Shown: positions 1 to 9,476, counted from the first letter of the stretch. The stretch: 64,000 bases of DNA from CAZGKX01 sp964525945 (GCA_964525945.1 CAZGKX010000001.1:40464-104463), one strand, 5' to 3'. Notes: a model not told the origin generated them from the sequence alone. Translations and numbers: made by a program.

Positions 1-2594
1 AGCAATCCGTTTAGCAACGCTATTCTTAGTGTTTCGTCAGCTGCGTATTTTGAATTGACTTCAAAAAAGTTAGCCATTAAAACAATTTCATGTTCGGATG
101 TTTCCGCTAAATAAAGCCAAATTAAGGCGGCAGGGCGACCTGTTGTCTCATCCACAGCCACATGGAATAACATAGCATCATCCATGCGTCTCTGAACCAT
201 AGCCTGAAACTGAGAATTTGTAGTAGCTAGACAACACCCAACCTCATCACCCAAAAAGAAAGTGTCTATTTTAGCCTTGCTCCATTGTTCAACATGAAAG
301 TGATAGATATCTTTCTTAACTGTGGTTTTGAAATTTTTAATTAATTGATACTGATCTCTAGTGTGTTGAGAAAACTCATTAAATTTATCTGTAAATTGAG
401 TACTATTGTTGGACAATCCAATCAAAAGGGTATTTATCTCCCCAAAAGCACTTTTAATCCCTTTGGTAATTTCATTTGATTTAGCATAATTAGACTGGAT
501 GATATCGATTTGTAATTTTAATCTGGTCAGTTCAGGCGAGGGATTTTTTAAAACCAATTGATTCACTTCATTTTTTAATTCATTAACGTAGCTCAACAGG
601 ACGAGATATAATTCATCCTGACTCAACGTGGCAGAGTTATCCTTGAGTGACGCCGAAAAGTAAAGTTTTCGTTGATAATTTATTGCATTTTCTGGGTTAA
701 TCTCCGCGCTTGTTAAGTGTTCTCTAATAAGCGCATTATGGTAAGCTAAGCGCTTACCTGTCTCATTGTCCTGCGCTGGATTGTGCAAAAACTCCTCGAC
801 ATTCCCGCCGGTTAAATCAAGTTTCAATAAATTTAAGTAGACTTCACGATACACATCGTAAGACATTTTTTTGGTGGCAGCAACCAACTGAACTAGTTTT
901 GAGGCAGGTATCCGTTGAAAAATAGCAGTGATTTGTTCTTCATCTAGGTTGACTTGAATTCCCTGAAATACTTTACCGAGTAATTTTCTAGCTAACTCTA
1001 ACACATTTTCTCTTGGTGATAGTTCAAAAGAAATAGTTGGGGGTTCAAAAGCGGCATCTTCATCACCCACACTTTTCAATAAATCTAAAATAATCATGCA
1101 GGTTATTACCGCTTTTAAGTCCTCAGGATTTTTATTGGAAATATGCTGTTGCTCACAATAGTCATGCAAACGGTCTTGTAAGTCATTAGGTAGTTTAGGA
1201 AGTGATAATAAAGTCCTTTCTAAGTTCAATACAGTTACTGCAATGTGGCTTCTAAGATAGCGAATTCCCTCAATACCCATAATGTTAACTAACTGCATAA
1301 TAGCTGCTTGGTTTTCAAAGAAGAACAAACCCAGATGTCTTTGTTGATGAAGATCGGCTTTAGAATTAACTTCTTCAAACAATTTAATAAATTTCTCAAA
1401 TTCTCGTTGTAATTCCGGGTTTATTTTAAAAGCATCAGCCAGCTCGGTTTGCACGATTGGGGGTAATTTATTTAAAATAGAGGAAGGTGTTATTAATTCA
1501 ATCGAATCAACTGTATTTCTGCCGGCAATTTGTAAATGAGGAAACAAAAGCCTATTGCTATCCAATAATACTGGCAGATGTAACCCCCGCATCAAGCCTT
1601 GATCCATATTGTCGAAATTATATTTTTTTGAGGAGAGATTGGTGTAAAAAGACATGCAAGACTCATAGATAGCCATCGCTTCATCATGTTCAGCAGCTGA
1701 CTTATCATATAAAAACCTTGTTTCCGACTGCACTTGTTGTTCTAATAAAACAGAAAATTGACCAGGCGGCAACAGCTTATCAAGCATTGGAAGGAAAACA
1801 GTAACACCGATAAGCATAGCATTTACTTCATCTGATTTTCGCGATTGTTTCTTATACAATTCCGCGTAGTTATTTAGAAAAATTCGGACGAATTTTTCTT
1901 TATCTTCGTAGTCCTCTGCAAGTTGTGAAATAAGATTAGGAATATCTTCATCTTTCAATCCCAACGATTTTTTTTCAAAATACACCTTGAGTAAAGATTC
2001 GAAGCTTTTTGCGAGTTTTTCATCGGATGTAGAATTATCAATTTGGAGGGCAGAGTCTATGTCAGTGATTTGCCTTTTCAGCCAGTAATTATTTGAGGCG
2101 AGGTCTAAGATCCGCTTTTTTTCCAATTTCCAGTCTAAAACAGGTACGGAACCTAAGGTTTTGCCATTTTCAATTAGATAATTTGCGGTATTGCTCGTTG
2201 GCAATATATAGACGTTGCTCAATACTAAATCAGGTAACGTTTCTACCAAACTCATAATCTTCGTTAAATCAGCACTACCTGGGTTTCGCTCTAGTAGCAA
2301 ATCATGCGTAATAATTAAGTTTGATATTAAATTACTTTGAATGCTTTCGATGACAGAGTTAGCAGCATCACCGGGGGCAGAAAATGCACTTAGTCTTTCA
2401 AGGCTATCAACCAACAAACTAAATTCTTCGTCAAATGTATACGATTCATTTTTTTTATAGGTAGCCATGTTAGCATTAATATACAACAGCACATTAAATA
2501 CATAAGTCAATGTTTCTTCATTGACAGTTTGTGCAACTTTACTATATAATGAACAAGCATTTTGTACTCTCTCAATAGATTTGTCTAACGGCAT
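1..2594 (-). CDS. large effector-like protein, C-terminus beyond window
   Basis: One reading frame stays open on the minus strand from an ATG at 2594 to the window edge, at least 864 codons without a stop. A GGAG ribosome-binding site sits 6 nt before this ATG; a second in-frame ATG at 2606 would place that site inside the gene, so 2594 is preferred. The protein is mostly helical and polar, with many Lys, Glu, Asn and Leu, and no signal peptide or membrane segment. The last ~90 visible residues include GDEVGCCLATT, RRMDDAMLFHV and AALIWLYLAE, where a substrate-like Cys-Cys pair precedes alternating hydrophobic strands; this hints at a GNAT-like acyltransferase fold, but that is inference. Composition and size match Legionella-type secreted effectors. 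Function unknown. Confidence 0.75.
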   Translation of the reverse strand, partial: MPLDKSIERVQNACSLYSKVAQTVNEETLTYVFNVLLYINANMATYKKNESYTFDEEFSLLVDSLERLSAFSAPGDAANSVIESIQSNLISNLIITHDLLLERNPGSADLTKIMSLVETLPDLVLSNVYILPTSNTANYLIENGKTLGSVPVLDWKLEKKRILDLASNNYWLKRQITDIDSALQIDNSTSDEKLAKSFESLLKVYFEKKSLGLKDEDIPNLISQLAEDYEDKEKFVRIFLNNYAELYKKQSRKSDEVNAMLIGVTVFLPMLDKLLPPGQFSVLLEQQVQSETRFLYDKSAAEHDEAMAIYESCMSFYTNLSSKKYNFDNMDQGLMRGLHLPVLLDSNRLLFPHLQIAGRNTVDSIELITPSSILNKLPPIVQTELADAFKINPELQREFEKFIKLFEEVNSKADLHQQRHLGLFFFENQAAIMQLVNIMGIEGIRYLRSHIAVTVLNLERTLLSLPKLPNDLQDRLHDYCEQQHISNKNPEDLKAVITCMIILDLLKSVGDEDAAFEPPTISFELSPRENVLELARKLLGKVFQGIQVNLDEEQITAIFQRIPASKLVQLVAATKKMSYDVYREVYLNLLKLDLTGGNVEEFLHNPAQDNETGKRLAYHNALIREHLTSAEINPENAINYQRKLYFSASLKDNSATLSQDELYLVLLSYVNELKNEVNQLVLKNPSPELTRLKLQIDIIQSNYAKSNEITKGIKSAFGEINTLLIGLSNNSTQFTDKFNEFSQHTRDQYQLIKNFKTTVKKDIYHFHVEQWSKAKIDTFFLGDEVGCCLATTNSQFQAMVQRRMDDAMLFHVAVDETTGRPAALIWLYLAETSEHEIVLMANFFEVNSKYAADETLRIALLNGL

Positions 2595-2623
2595 ATAAAT
2601 CTCCATTACAAGTCTTTATATAC

Positions 2624-2653
2624 TATATATAGTCCATCCAATTTGGATTTCAA
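2624..2653 (-). promoter_or_regulatory. candidate sigma-70 promoter for the gene starting at 2594
   Basis: On the minus strand TTGAAA (2653-2648) is followed after 18 bases by TATATA (2629-2624), about 30 nt before the start codon. A perfect palindrome, ATCCAA-T-TTGGAT (2636-2648), lies between the two boxes, overlaps the end of the -35 box, and could be an operator. Assignment rests on sequence match only. Confidence 0.4.
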
Positions 2654-2764
2654 GTTTTCTTCATAAGACAAGAATTAATCCCAAAAATAGAGCAACTTGA
2701 ATTTATTCAAAAGGAATATGGCCTAAATCCTACCTTTCGCACCAATGTGGAAAGATTTTTATAA
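2650..2764 (+). pseudogene. possible remnant of a protein C-terminus
   Basis: A plus-strand frame of about 37 codons ends in TAA at 2762-2764 and reads like the tail of a real protein (RQELIPKIEQLEF, then IQKEYGLNPTFR, NVERFL). It has no start codon or ribosome-binding site, and its 5' side runs into the promoter region of the divergent gene at 2594. It may be debris of a deleted gene. I cannot name a family, and chance coding potential in AT-rich DNA is possible. Confidence 0.25.
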
Positions 2765-2897
2765 TTAGAGTAATTTATCTCGACCCTCGCCATGTCAATG
2801 TTTAAATAATTCTTTAACTGACTTTAGTTTCTTTGTTCATGTCTGGCCTCTTAAATAACTGAGGCTATAGGCTAGTTAATTAGTCACGCAGGCTTGC

Positions 2898-4907
2898 CTA
2901 AAGGCCAGGTTTAAACTTGAGGGAGCTGGGGGGAGCTTGCACATTTTGAGACGCATGTTCACGTTTCAAATCAGTCAATTTACCTTTCATGGTCTGCGTT
3001 AAGTCAGACTGAACGGCTGTTCGCTTCATTAACATCGATGAATATTCTGCGGTGGCTTCTAACGCTTTATCAACGGTTTCATCGGAGAAATTGAGATCCA
3101 AAACAATACCATGTGCAGCAAACATATCCACGATTTCTTTTTCATCAAAGATATCTTTTATCTCTTTATAACTGTGAAATCCTTGTGAAATATACGTGGC
3201 AATGAATCCTTTTATAAAATTGTTAACATCTTTTGCCACGTTGGGATCATCTTTATGAGACGATGCATAATCATCTAAAAGCATAGCGATGAAAATTGCA
3301 TGCCCAGAGGCTGAGCCTGCTAAAGGACTCCGAAAATTCTGCTGAGAATAGCCCGAATAAATAATTTCTCTAGTGTCAACAACTCTATTGGCCATGCTTT
3401 CTTCGGATATTTCGTCGTAAAAATTAGGTGCTGATGATTTCATCACCCCGACATTTCTCGAATAAGCATTCTCGCCTTTAGCTAAATCATTTTCATGATT
3501 TTTATCATAAGCTGCTTTATATTGAGTGCCTCTGTTTTGTAGAAACGGGTCTATCTTGGCATGTGACGAATAACGCTTGTAAAGTTCAGCATTATCAAGC
3601 TCTGACATCTCTGTTAATAGGCCTTGAGCCTCATGAACCGTTTGGGCCGACTTTCCCAAATACTGTGCTGTAATCCTATTAATACTATTCACATCAAGCT
3701 CATTTCCAAGATAAAATTGGGCCAATTTATTTTCAAAAAACCTGCGGGAATTATTTTTTTCAAGCACAACTTCTTTTGCTTTAGGAACCAACTGGGCGAC
3801 CAAATTATCTTCTTCGTTATTGATGATCTCTTCTGATAAAAACAATAATTCGTCGGCACACTCTTCATAGTTGGTCTCTAAATAGTTTTTTCTAATGTAG
3901 GTTAAAAATTCCTCATTCATACTATCATTCTGTTGCAATGCCGTGGTTTTTAAAAACGCTAAAGACAAAATAATCGCATCCGATCGATCAAAAGAAGCAT
4001 GCTTAACTGCGGTAGACAATTCTTGTACGGTAATCTCTTTTTTAAACTCATTGTCCTGTAAAGGTACCAAAGAAACTCGGTATTCAAAATGGGAAATTAA
4101 TATATTAAGATCGGAAGCCACCTCTTTTTTATCAAAAACAGACAATATTTTTTCAGGAATCTGCTGAAATAATACCGATAGTTCATTCGATTTCGTTTTG
4201 CTGTTGTCATTTAAATCAAAATAATTTCGTATGATTGATTTTAAAATCATCGTTGATGTCTTGTCCAAACTATGGGGTATTTTGGATTCTGTGATCCACA
4301 AGGATTTTAAATTATTCAATTTATCGTTGTATTTAGTTCCCCCCATTTTCATTAATAATTCCGAAAAACGGTTGATATCGTTCTTGATCAAGGCTTCAAT
4401 GAGCAACATCTTGTTCTTTTTTGATAAAGTTTTAAGAAATAGATCGAAATCATTGTTTGTCTCTAAAAAATTGTTCATGTCTTGTTTGATAGAACTTAAC
4501 TGCTGAGTGGCGTTCATGGAGCGTATTTGTCTAATTTTATTCACTTCTGATTTTAAATGAGGAATTTTTAAATACTCAAATACTTTATTTAATGTTTTTA
4601 TATTGTTTGACGAGAGTAATTTATAAAGATATTCAGCGGCTTTTTTAACATCTGGGATCGGTTGATCCATATACTCCTCGATAACCCCAAACGTCGCCGT
4701 CTCGTCACCGAGCTCTGATGCACTTTGCAGCCATTGAAAATAATTGGGATCCCCTTCCACTCGCAAATAGCGACTTAACATGTATTGCGCTTCAGCATTT
4801 TTGGTTTGAGCAAGTTGGATCAATTCAAGGACTCTTAACGGGTCGACTTCATCTTCAAGTGTATTGAAATACTCTAAGACACTTTGTTTTTCTATATTGC
4901 TTGGCAT
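2898..4907 (-). CDS. Sel1-like repeat effector-like protein
   Basis: 669 aa from the ATG at 4907; a GTG five codons upstream is the only alternative. Residues ~15-110 look like Sel1/TPR-type helical repeats (AEAQYMLSRYL, a WLQSASELGDETATFG turn, KAAEYLYKLL), which mediate protein contacts. The middle is long, helical and Lys/Asn-rich. Residues ~532-583 hold SASGH ... FIKGFI ... GFHSYKEI, a pattern shared with the protein encoded at 7586-8992. There is no signal peptide or membrane segment. It stands alone between AT-rich intergenic regions. Sel1 repeats plus the shared motif suggest a translocated effector; no enzymatic activity can be assigned. Confidence 0.75.
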   Translation of the reverse strand: MPSNIEKQSVLEYFNTLEDEVDPLRVLELIQLAQTKNAEAQYMLSRYLRVEGDPNYFQWLQSASELGDETATFGVIEEYMDQPIPDVKKAAEYLYKLLSSNNIKTLNKVFEYLKIPHLKSEVNKIRQIRSMNATQQLSSIKQDMNNFLETNNDFDLFLKTLSKKNKMLLIEALIKNDINRFSELLMKMGGTKYNDKLNNLKSLWITESKIPHSLDKTSTMILKSIIRNYFDLNDNSKTKSNELSVLFQQIPEKILSVFDKKEVASDLNILISHFEYRVSLVPLQDNEFKKEITVQELSTAVKHASFDRSDAIILSLAFLKTTALQQNDSMNEEFLTYIRKNYLETNYEECADELLFLSEEIINNEEDNLVAQLVPKAKEVVLEKNNSRRFFENKLAQFYLGNELDVNSINRITAQYLGKSAQTVHEAQGLLTEMSELDNAELYKRYSSHAKIDPFLQNRGTQYKAAYDKNHENDLAKGENAYSRNVGVMKSSAPNFYDEISEESMANRVVDTREIIYSGYSQQNFRSPLAGSASGHAIFIAMLLDDYASSHKDDPNVAKDVNNFIKGFIATYISQGFHSYKEIKDIFDEKEIVDMFAAHGIVLDLNFSDETVDKALEATAEYSSMLMKRTAVQSDLTQTMKGKLTDLKREHASQNVQAPPSSLKFKPGL

Positions 4908-5200
4908 ACAAAACCATGTCACACACCATACTTATAGTGTAGTATATGATCTTTACGACAAACAAATGGTCGATATGTAATTTATATTCCAAAAATCCAA
5001 GGTAGATACATCATCAAGATTTGCTTGGTTTAAATACATACAATGGGATGGCGTCGCATATCTATCTGACGTAATGATAAAATATCGTACATATCTGCTG
5101 TTTTTAATTCGCCAAAGGCAGGTCAAACAAAGTTAACCATATTAAAATCTCGGTTTTTGATGTGGTGAGGAATAAAATGTTGTTTCACATTTTTTTTCAA

Positions 5201-5770
5201 TTAACGACCAAAAATACATGGTAATAATTGTTCTTTCCAGGAGGGCCCAATCTGCTTTTTGGGGTCAAAAATACTCGGATAAGGGGTATAATTTTTAAGA
5301 ACATGCAGAGCATCCATGTTCGCTGTAGCATTTGGTTGCCACAATTCACCATTCGGTTGAGTGTTTATGATTTGCTCTAATATTTGTGCACGCACGGTAA
5401 AAAGAGTTCGAGCGAAATGTTGCCCGATAATCTGCGCCACTCCTTTTTCGGGATTTTTAAGAGAAGAAGGAATGGCGATGTTATGTTCTGTCCCATGTTG
5501 GTTTATCTTTATCATTTTACTGTTTAATATTAAAATAATGTCTTTGCCGGGGCTTGTTGCTTCCAATCCAGAAGGGAATATTAAACTGGCATGCTCACGG
5601 TAACCCTTGTAAGCTGGGCTTTCTTTATGCGCTAATAATCCCCCAATGCTCCTATCTATCATACGTATAGCGTCAAGTGGATGCGCATGATGTTCTGGCA
5701 GATTTTTCAATAAACTTCTCACGGATTCAATCGCTGTTTTTCTAATATAATTTTTATTGGTTTGTTTCAT
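5201..5770 (-). CDS. hypothetical protein, 189 aa
   Basis: The ATG at 5770 is preceded by GGAAACGTT, giving a weak GGA ribosome-binding site 7 nt away. The protein is soluble, basic at the N-terminus (KNYIRKTAIESVRSLLKN) and has a His-rich HHAHPLDAIRMIDRS segment near residue 25. Residues 60-125 have short beta-type stretches (DIILILNSKMIKI) followed by a helical GVAQIIGQHFARTLF. I do not recognise a family. It lies between two effector-like genes and has its own upstream AT-rich region, so it is probably another accessory gene. Confidence 0.6.
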   Translation of the reverse strand: MKQTNKNYIRKTAIESVRSLLKNLPEHHAHPLDAIRMIDRSIGGLLAHKESPAYKGYREHASLIFPSGLEATSPGKDIILILNSKMIKINQHGTEHNIAIPSSLKNPEKGVAQIIGQHFARTLFTVRAQILEQIINTQPNGELWQPNATANMDALHVLKNYTPYPSIFDPKKQIGPSWKEQLLPCIFGR

Positions 5771-5992
5771 AACGTTTCCGTGAGTTTAAGAATTACCCCT
5801 AAAATTCATGCTATTAAAAAAAAAAATATTTATCAATTAAGAATATGCGCCTCGCTTTAGCTCCTCATTTAACATTTCTCGTTATTCTTTCCAAGAAGAA
5901 CAACATTGGAACTTTTGTTTGATTTTAATGCCATAATGAACTATTAATAAACATAAATTATGTGATGCAATTTCAAAATAAAGGGGAATATT

Positions 5993-7447
5993 ACGTATCA
6001 ACTGTCCGAAGATAAAAAAATATTAACCACCCCCGCAGGCGAAATATGGACACTGTACAAACCATTGACAGGACGTGGCCAATCCGGATTTGCAGGATTT
6101 TATCGTAGTAGCAAAAACGAACAAATTTACTTGATTAAACAAGACAACAGCGGTGTCTGTTTGGCTGAAGCAAGTGCCACGAATGATTTTTTGCCCTTTT
6201 TGCACCAAGACAGCATTCGCTGTGCTGAAATCGGCTGTATGAATGATCATTTGATTACCATACAACCCATGGTGCAAGGTTATCAAAACACGTCAATTGA
6301 ACCATTCGATACTTGTGTGTATGGTCGGAAACGGGCTGCAAAAACGCTTGTGAGTTATGAGTTTCGTCACCGAAAAAAAATAATAAATTTTATTGAAAAC
6401 TTAAGCCCTATTGCTCTTGATGATTTAGCAGTGGCCTTATATGCAAGCACAGCGCTAGGGGATGAGAGCGTTCATTTAGGTCAATTTATGGCCATCACTC
6501 AAGGCCAAAACTCGAATAAAAAAGTGGTGCGTATTGTACGTGTCGATTTTGGAGCTCGAGAACGGTTCACCAAAAAACGGGATGAAGAGTCGGATTTTTA
6601 TCCGACACAAACTTCTCAAGCCTATGTTCGTTCAGGGCAATTTGGTAAAGATTACATTTCCTATTTATTAGCATCCCCCAAATTACGGAGCAGATTTTTG
6701 CTATTATGGGCTCAAACGGATGTTGGAGAAATTGCCAAAGCACAAATTCAAAAATTACGTGAACAACTGGCCAACCTCCCTGTCGAACAACAAAAAAAAG
6801 CGTTGTATGCTTTTTTAGACGACATAAACAGAGAGGCTAAATCGGCCATTGAGTTAGATAAAGACCTTCCTTGGGAGCATCAACTCAACCAATTTGTAAA
6901 GAAATTTGAATTTATTGTGATTAAACGATCCATGCACATGAAACAGCATGCAAAAATGGAATTATTTGACACCATTGATAACGCAATCCATTTATCGATT
7001 GCGGACAAAGCCGCATTACGCTTTATTTTGACCGCTTATTCGCATGAATCAGTCAGTATTCATTTGATAAAAACCATTGCCGAAACTGTAAAAACAATTT
7101 TGGACACGGAGCCTTTGGATAATAAGACCAAAGCCACCTATCACAGCCTTCTTGATTACCTTGACGCCGCAGAAACCTGGAACAACATTAAATACAACGA
7201 TAAAAATGATAGCCATTTGAATGAAATGAAATGCATTGCCCCTGAAAGCTTAAATCACGGCACATTAAGTATTCTTACCGGACTTAGCGGAAATACAACA
7301 CCGGCCTCTGATTTGACCTCGCTGGATTCATTTGATGATGACAACGACATAGAAACCATAGAGGAGGAACAACTCATGGACGACTCTCTTTTGGATGAGG
7401 ACACTAATGAAGAAAATCAACATTCAATTTTATTCATTAAAAAATAA
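5993..7447 (+). CDS. kinase-like effector-like protein with likely ACG start
   Basis: The frame opens at 5966 and contains no ATG before the conserved-looking N-terminus. AAGGGG at 5981-5986 sits 6 nt before an in-frame ACG at 5993, giving 484 aa; a TTG at 6065 (460 aa) is the nearest ordinary start but would cut off the strand LTTPAGEIWTLYK. From ACG, a Gly-rich GRGQSGFAGFYR stretch and a YLIKQD lysine resemble a kinase nucleotide loop. Later GDESVHLGQF and VRVDFGAR resemble catalytic-loop and DFG elements, as in kinase-fold effectors of the LepB/MavQ kind (inference). The C-terminus is very acidic (ETIEEEQLMDDSLLDED), similar to an E-block secretion signal. Either the start was mutated from ATG or a rare start is used. 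Confidence 0.65.
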   Translation, partial: TYQLSEDKKILTTPAGEIWTLYKPLTGRGQSGFAGFYRSSKNEQIYLIKQDNSGVCLAEASATNDFLPFLHQDSIRCAEIGCMNDHLITIQPMVQGYQNTSIEPFDTCVYGRKRAAKTLVSYEFRHRKKIINFIENLSPIALDDLAVALYASTALGDESVHLGQFMAITQGQNSNKKVVRIVRVDFGARERFTKKRDEESDFYPTQTSQAYVRSGQFGKDYISYLLASPKLRSRFLLLWAQTDVGEIAKAQIQKLREQLANLPVEQQKKALYAFLDDINREAKSAIELDKDLPWEHQLNQFVKKFEFIVIKRSMHMKQHAKMELFDTIDNAIHLSIADKAALRFILTAYSHESVSIHLIKTIAETVKTILDTEPLDNKTKATYHSLLDYLDAAETWNNIKYNDKNDSHLNEMKCIAPESLNHGTLSILTGLSGNTTPASDLTSLDSFDDDNDIETIEEEQLMDDSLLDEDTNEENQHSILFIKK

Positions 7448-7585
7448 AAATAGCCTTGCCTTGTTAAGAGCGGAACATCAAAGGTATTATTTGATACTGA
7501 TTGATATATCGCCCTAATTTCGCCTGTTCAGAAGCGGCTTGTCTCTTCAAATAACGAAGGCGTTTGCAATCGCATCAAGCCTTTT

Positions 7586-8992
7586 TTAGGCGTTTAGAGT
7601 ATTGTCATTTATTGGCTCCACATCGAATGCAATCAAGGGTGTCTGGGGATTGAAAAAAGAGACCGGCCTGCCTAATTGAATTCCACATGTTTCTATCGGT
7701 GGCATTTTCTGCTTCAGGGGTTTTGCATCCTCCAACATATTTTGATGCAGTGCTTTCCTTTTTAAATATTGTTGATTATATAAAATTGCTTTGTCAATGG
7801 CCTGATCAAATGGCTTTTCATTTTGTAACATGAAGACTGTTTCATTATTTAGACGTTCAAAACCCTCAATAAATGAAAAGGCCTGACGAATTTTTGGTAG
7901 TCTTAATGGATACATAAATTCATGAAACGTATGACCGCCGCTATTAAATAACAATAAGGGTATAAACGATTTTAAAAAACAGTGAAATTTGTCATAAGTA
8001 TTGAACACTAAATTTCGGTCCGATTGCAGTTGTATAAAAATTTTAAACAACATCAGCAAAGTACCTGAAATAGAACAAGAAAAAGGGTGAACAAAATGGG
8101 AAAAATTATCTTTAACCCATTCTGCATCGGGATCAAAGGTGTTTCTATCAGCCACACGTAAGGTAGAGAATAAGGTTGCACTTCGTCCTGGATCTTCTTC
8201 AGGCAGCCACATATAGCTCAACATAAGACCAAAACTGGACGATTCGACTGCATTTTCCTTTGAAACAATGCCCCTGTTGTTTTGATGATAAAAACCCGTT
8301 CTGTACACATCAACAGGCCTGGTGAGCGGAGGATTGGGTATATTTCTTAACAAATTTACACAATAAAAAGACGCCCTAAATAAAAGTGACATTTTAAGTC
8401 GTTGCTCAGCATCGAACCCAGCATATGGCTTTTCTGACGCTAATTGACGTAACGTTTCTTCGTATTCTCTGCAAAAATTTTCGGCGGGCGTGACAGGTTC
8501 TCTCACATGGGTAAAATCACCTTTTAATATATTCTGGGCCACTTCCAAAAATGTCTCAGGCAAGGTTGTTTGTTCCTGTGTTGTATATAAGTTCCTTTTG
8601 TAGCCTATGTTTTTTAGTAACATGGATTCCAATTTGGCAACGTGTGTTTGCAATTGCTTCACACTGAGTTCTTTCATGGGATTAGCATGAAGCGTTTCAT
8701 AAGCCAAGCTTGTTTCAAAATAACGCCTCACGGCATCCTTGTTGATCAAATGATAATGACGAAGACGTTGTGCTTCATATGCCGGTTGTCCTGGTGCAGG
8801 AGGAAACGACACTGTGTAGCTGTCTTGAATAAGAGGTTGTTGACATAACGCTTTAATCTCATCCCTTTCTGTATCCGTTTGTGCCCCTAAGAAAAACAAA
8901 CGCTTTAATCGCTCACAAAGGACGGTATTGTCTTCGTGTGCGATTAAAAGCAAAAGTGCCTGAGCAATGGTTATTTCAATTTTGTTCTTCAT
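7586..8992 (-). CDS. effector-like protein sharing SxSG...GGH motif
   Basis: 468 aa from the ATG at 8992; the TTG at 9004 has no ribosome-binding site. The N-terminal 150 residues are helical (ITIAQALLLLIAHED). Residues ~307-359 contain SISGTLLML ... FLKSFI ... SGGHTFHEF, which lines up almost without gaps with residues ~532-583 of the protein at 2898-4907. A middle stretch, VESSSFGLMLSYMWLPEEDPGRSATLF, is striking but not recognised. No transmembrane helix is certain, although 320-350 is hydrophobic. Probably an effector; the shared block may be a conserved catalytic or structural domain. Confidence 0.7.
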   Translation of the reverse strand: MKNKIEITIAQALLLLIAHEDNTVLCERLKRLFFLGAQTDTERDEIKALCQQPLIQDSYTVSFPPAPGQPAYEAQRLRHYHLINKDAVRRYFETSLAYETLHANPMKELSVKQLQTHVAKLESMLLKNIGYKRNLYTTQEQTTLPETFLEVAQNILKGDFTHVREPVTPAENFCREYEETLRQLASEKPYAGFDAEQRLKMSLLFRASFYCVNLLRNIPNPPLTRPVDVYRTGFYHQNNRGIVSKENAVESSSFGLMLSYMWLPEEDPGRSATLFSTLRVADRNTFDPDAEWVKDNFSHFVHPFSCSISGTLLMLFKIFIQLQSDRNLVFNTYDKFHCFLKSFIPLLLFNSGGHTFHEFMYPLRLPKIRQAFSFIEGFERLNNETVFMLQNEKPFDQAIDKAILYNQQYLKRKALHQNMLEDAKPLKQKMPPIETCGIQLGRPVSFFNPQTPLIAFDVEPINDNTLNA

Positions 8993-9143
8993 CTCGGATG
9001 CCAAATTATTTTAGTTCACAAATAGTAACAAATGGCCAATAATAAGTCAATCATGGTGGACAATAACTGTTCGCATGAATGCACTCATCTCAACCCCCTG
9101 GATTAAAACAAAGAAAAAATATCAACCTATTGAACAAATATTT

Positions 9144-9476
9144 TTACAAATTTCTTTTTTGATAAGCTCGCCATTCTTTATCTTTGGCAAATACAGTCAA
9201 TGCAGCATGCTCGATAAAATCATCCATGGATTTTATTTGAGCCCATTGGCAATAAGCATCCATATTTTGTAACGCTTCTTTTTCAATATAAATTTCTTTT
9301 TTATTCGAAGAAATTTTCTTTAGGACATGTTTAAATTTTGAATCAATCACAGCAAAATGTTTAAGACAAAAAAAAGCAATGATACAGACAATGAAGAGCA
9401 TTAATGCAAAAGCTGAATAACCCAGCACAAACCCTACAAATAACCCGATAATCAAATAAAAATATTCTAATCGCAT
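9144..9476 (-). CDS. membrane protein with C-terminal ribbon-helix-helix-like domain
   Basis: 110 aa from the ATG at 9476; ATGs at 9521 and 9560 are in frame, but none has a good ribosome-binding site, and 9476 begins directly with the membrane segment. Residues ~4-45 form one or two hydrophobic helices (YLIIGLFVGFVLGY, ALMLFIVCIIAFFCL). After a basic linker, the last 50 residues (KEIYIEKEALQNMDAYCQWA, then VFAKDKEW) match the small cytoplasmic protein encoded at 44340-44555 and have the strand-helix-helix pattern of ribbon-helix-helix domains. This could be a membrane-tethered version of that family. DNA binding is inferred only. Confidence 0.6.
   Translation of the reverse strand: MRLEYFYLIIGLFVGFVLGYSAFALMLFIVCIIAFFCLKHFAVIDSKFKHVLKKISSNKKEIYIEKEALQNMDAYCQWAQIKSMDDFIEHAALTVFAKDKEWRAYQKRNL

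Noticed and set aside
1487..1672. 61-codon plus ORF
   Set aside because: Antisense to the large partial gene on the minus strand, which explains the region.
7448..7585. Minus-strand stretch reading RLRYLKRQAASEQAK
   Set aside because: Only about 35 codons, upstream stop, no start; could be a gene remnant but too short to support.
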